From: Sphingomonas yunnanensis | Lineage (GTDB): Bacteria > Pseudomonadota > Alphaproteobacteria > Sphingomonadales > Sphingomonadaceae | NCBI RefSeq assembly: GCF_019898765.1 | Contig: NZ_JAIOKB010000002.1 | Span: 248,001 to 312,000, forward strand | DNA: 64,000 nucleotides | Direction: 5' to 3' | In this document: positions 63,086 to 64,000 of the stretch, piece after piece | How positions within the stretch are numbered: position 1 is the first letter of the stretch | Layout: each line of letters starts with the position of its first letter | The notes under the pieces: generated by a model | What the model was told of the DNA's origin: nothing | Seen by the model: only the letters and a program-made list of their open reading frames with translations | The model's database searches: none | Made by a program: the position numbers and the translations under genes

Positions 63086-64000
63086 ATGCGCATCGCGATC
63101 GTCACCGATGCCTGGGCGCCGCAGGTCAACGGCGTGGTGCGCACGCTGGAGGCGGTGATCGCCGAGCTGCGCGCGGGCGGGCATGAGGCGCTGGTGGTCT
63201 CGCCCAGCGACGCGCCGTCGCTGCCCTGCCCGACCTATCCCGAGATCCGGCTCGCGCTGATGACGCCCGCCGCGGTGGGGCGGCGGATCGCGGCGTTCGG
63301 TGCCGAGGCGGTGCATATCGCCACCGAGGGGCCGCTCGGCCTGTCGGCGCGGCGCTGGTGCCGCGCCCGCGGCCTGCCCTTCACCACCGCCTATCACACG
63401 CAGTTCCCGGACTATGTCGCGGCGCGCACCGGCGCCGATCCGGAGTGGGTGTGGCGCTACGTGCGCTGGTTCCACGCGCCCGCGGCCGCGGTGCTAGCCT
63501 CCACCGCCACGATCGAGCGCACGCTGCGCGCGCACGGCCTGCCGCGGCTCAGGCGCTGGGGTCGCGGCGTCGCGCCGGCCTTCCGGCCCGAGGGCGAGGT
63601 GGAGCCGCGGATGGCGGCGGCGCGCGCGGCCGTCGAGGGGGGCGGCGGCGCGCCGGTGCTGCTCCACGTCGGCCGCGTCGCGGTGGAGAAGAACATCGAG
63701 GCCTTCCTCGCCGCCGACGTGCCCGGCACCAAGGTGGTCGTCGGCGACGGCCCCGCGCGCGCCGCGCTCGAGCGCCGCTTCCCCGCCGCTCTGTTCCTCG
63801 GCGCGCTGTTCGGCGACGATCTCGCCGCCGCCTATCGCGCCGCCGACGTGCTGGTCTTCCCGAGCCGCACCGACACGTTCGGGCTGGTGATGATCGAGGC
63901 GCTGGCGTGCGGCACGCCGGTGGCGGCCTATCCGGTGCCCGGCCCGGTCGACGTGCTGACCCCCGCCACCGGCGCGATGGCGGAGCGGCTCGAGGACGCA
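63086..64000 (+). CDS. GT4-type glycosyltransferase, 3' end beyond the window
   Basis: The first 305 codons of a GT-B glycosyltransferase (MRIAIVTDAWAPQVNGVVRT, VSPSDAPSLPCPTYPEIRLA, FTTAYHTQFPDYVAART, VLLHVGRVAVEKNIEAFLAA, DVLVFPSRTDTFGLVMIEAL). The E-x7-E-like region falls at TDTFGLVMIEAL. It is like family-4 enzymes that act on membrane glycolipids. The ATG is 10 bases after the phosphatase stop, so both form one operon. There is no stop before 64000. Confidence 0.88.
   Translation, partial: MRIAIVTDAWAPQVNGVVRTLEAVIAELRAGGHEALVVSPSDAPSLPCPTYPEIRLALMTPAAVGRRIAAFGAEAVHIATEGPLGLSARRWCRARGLPFTTAYHTQFPDYVAARTGADPEWVWRYVRWFHAPAAAVLASTATIERTLRAHGLPRLRRWGRGVAPAFRPEGEVEPRMAAARAAVEGGGGAPVLLHVGRVAVEKNIEAFLAADVPGTKVVVGDGPARAALERRFPAALFLGALFGDDLAAAYRAADVLVFPSRTDTFGLVMIEALACGTPVAAYPVPGPVDVLTPATGAMAERLEDA

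Overview
The window is GC-rich DNA from an alphaproteobacterium, most likely Sphingomonas or a close sphingomonad. The flagellar gene order, the gene transfer agent (GTA) cluster, the two long TonB-dependent receptors, the retropepsin-like protein and the small sphingomonad-type proteins all point there. Assignments rest on reading protein sequences; no database search was run.

Layout. (1) 64-14694: flagellar genes. flgA, flgM, flgN, a lytic transglycosylase, flhA and fliA run rightward. Two near-identical flagellin genes follow on the minus strand, then a FlbD-like sigma-54 activator and a tightly overlapping fliEFGHIJ run. flgM and both flagellins share a promoter motif, TAAA-N15-GTCGTTTK, which fits the sigma-28 factor encoded here by fliA. 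(2) 14840-16863, minus strand: an AT-richer insert that looks like a polymorphic toxin gene followed by an intact immunity gene and a frameshifted second immunity copy. (3) 17174-27159: housekeeping and envelope genes, namely a retropepsin-like membrane protein, thrS, a Uma2-family nuclease, infC, a TonB-dependent receptor and an OmpA-type porin with a long polyproline linker. (4) 27277-44192, minus strand: a GTA cluster from small terminase to host-specificity protein, nearly complete, with several ATGA/GTGA overlaps. Palindromic repeats have invaded it, and two GTA genes now appear to translate repeat sequence.

(5) 45340-57711: an integrated island of about 12.3 kb at tRNA-Gly(TCC), bounded by a direct repeat of the tRNA 5' half (46 of 48 positions identical). 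Its left part carries a GlxA-type regulator, a PilZ protein, a PAS-GGDEF-EAL protein and a single-domain response regulator, so it looks like a c-di-GMP signalling cargo. A second tRNA scar (tRNA-Val 5' half) divides it from a right part made of broken prophage genes, a tyrosine integrase and an unrecognised overlapping three-gene operon. (6) 57940-64000: chromosomal envelope genes, namely a TonB-like periplasmic protein, a siderophore-type TonB receptor, a DUF1440-like protein, a UDP-2,3-diacylglucosamine diphosphatase-like hydrolase and the start of a GT4 glycosyltransferase.

The most notable items are the toxin/immunity locus with a decayed second immunity gene, the three-gene module next to the integrase, island insertion on the 5' side of a tRNA gene, REPIN-like palindromes entering GTA coding sequence, and a possible AUA start for infC.
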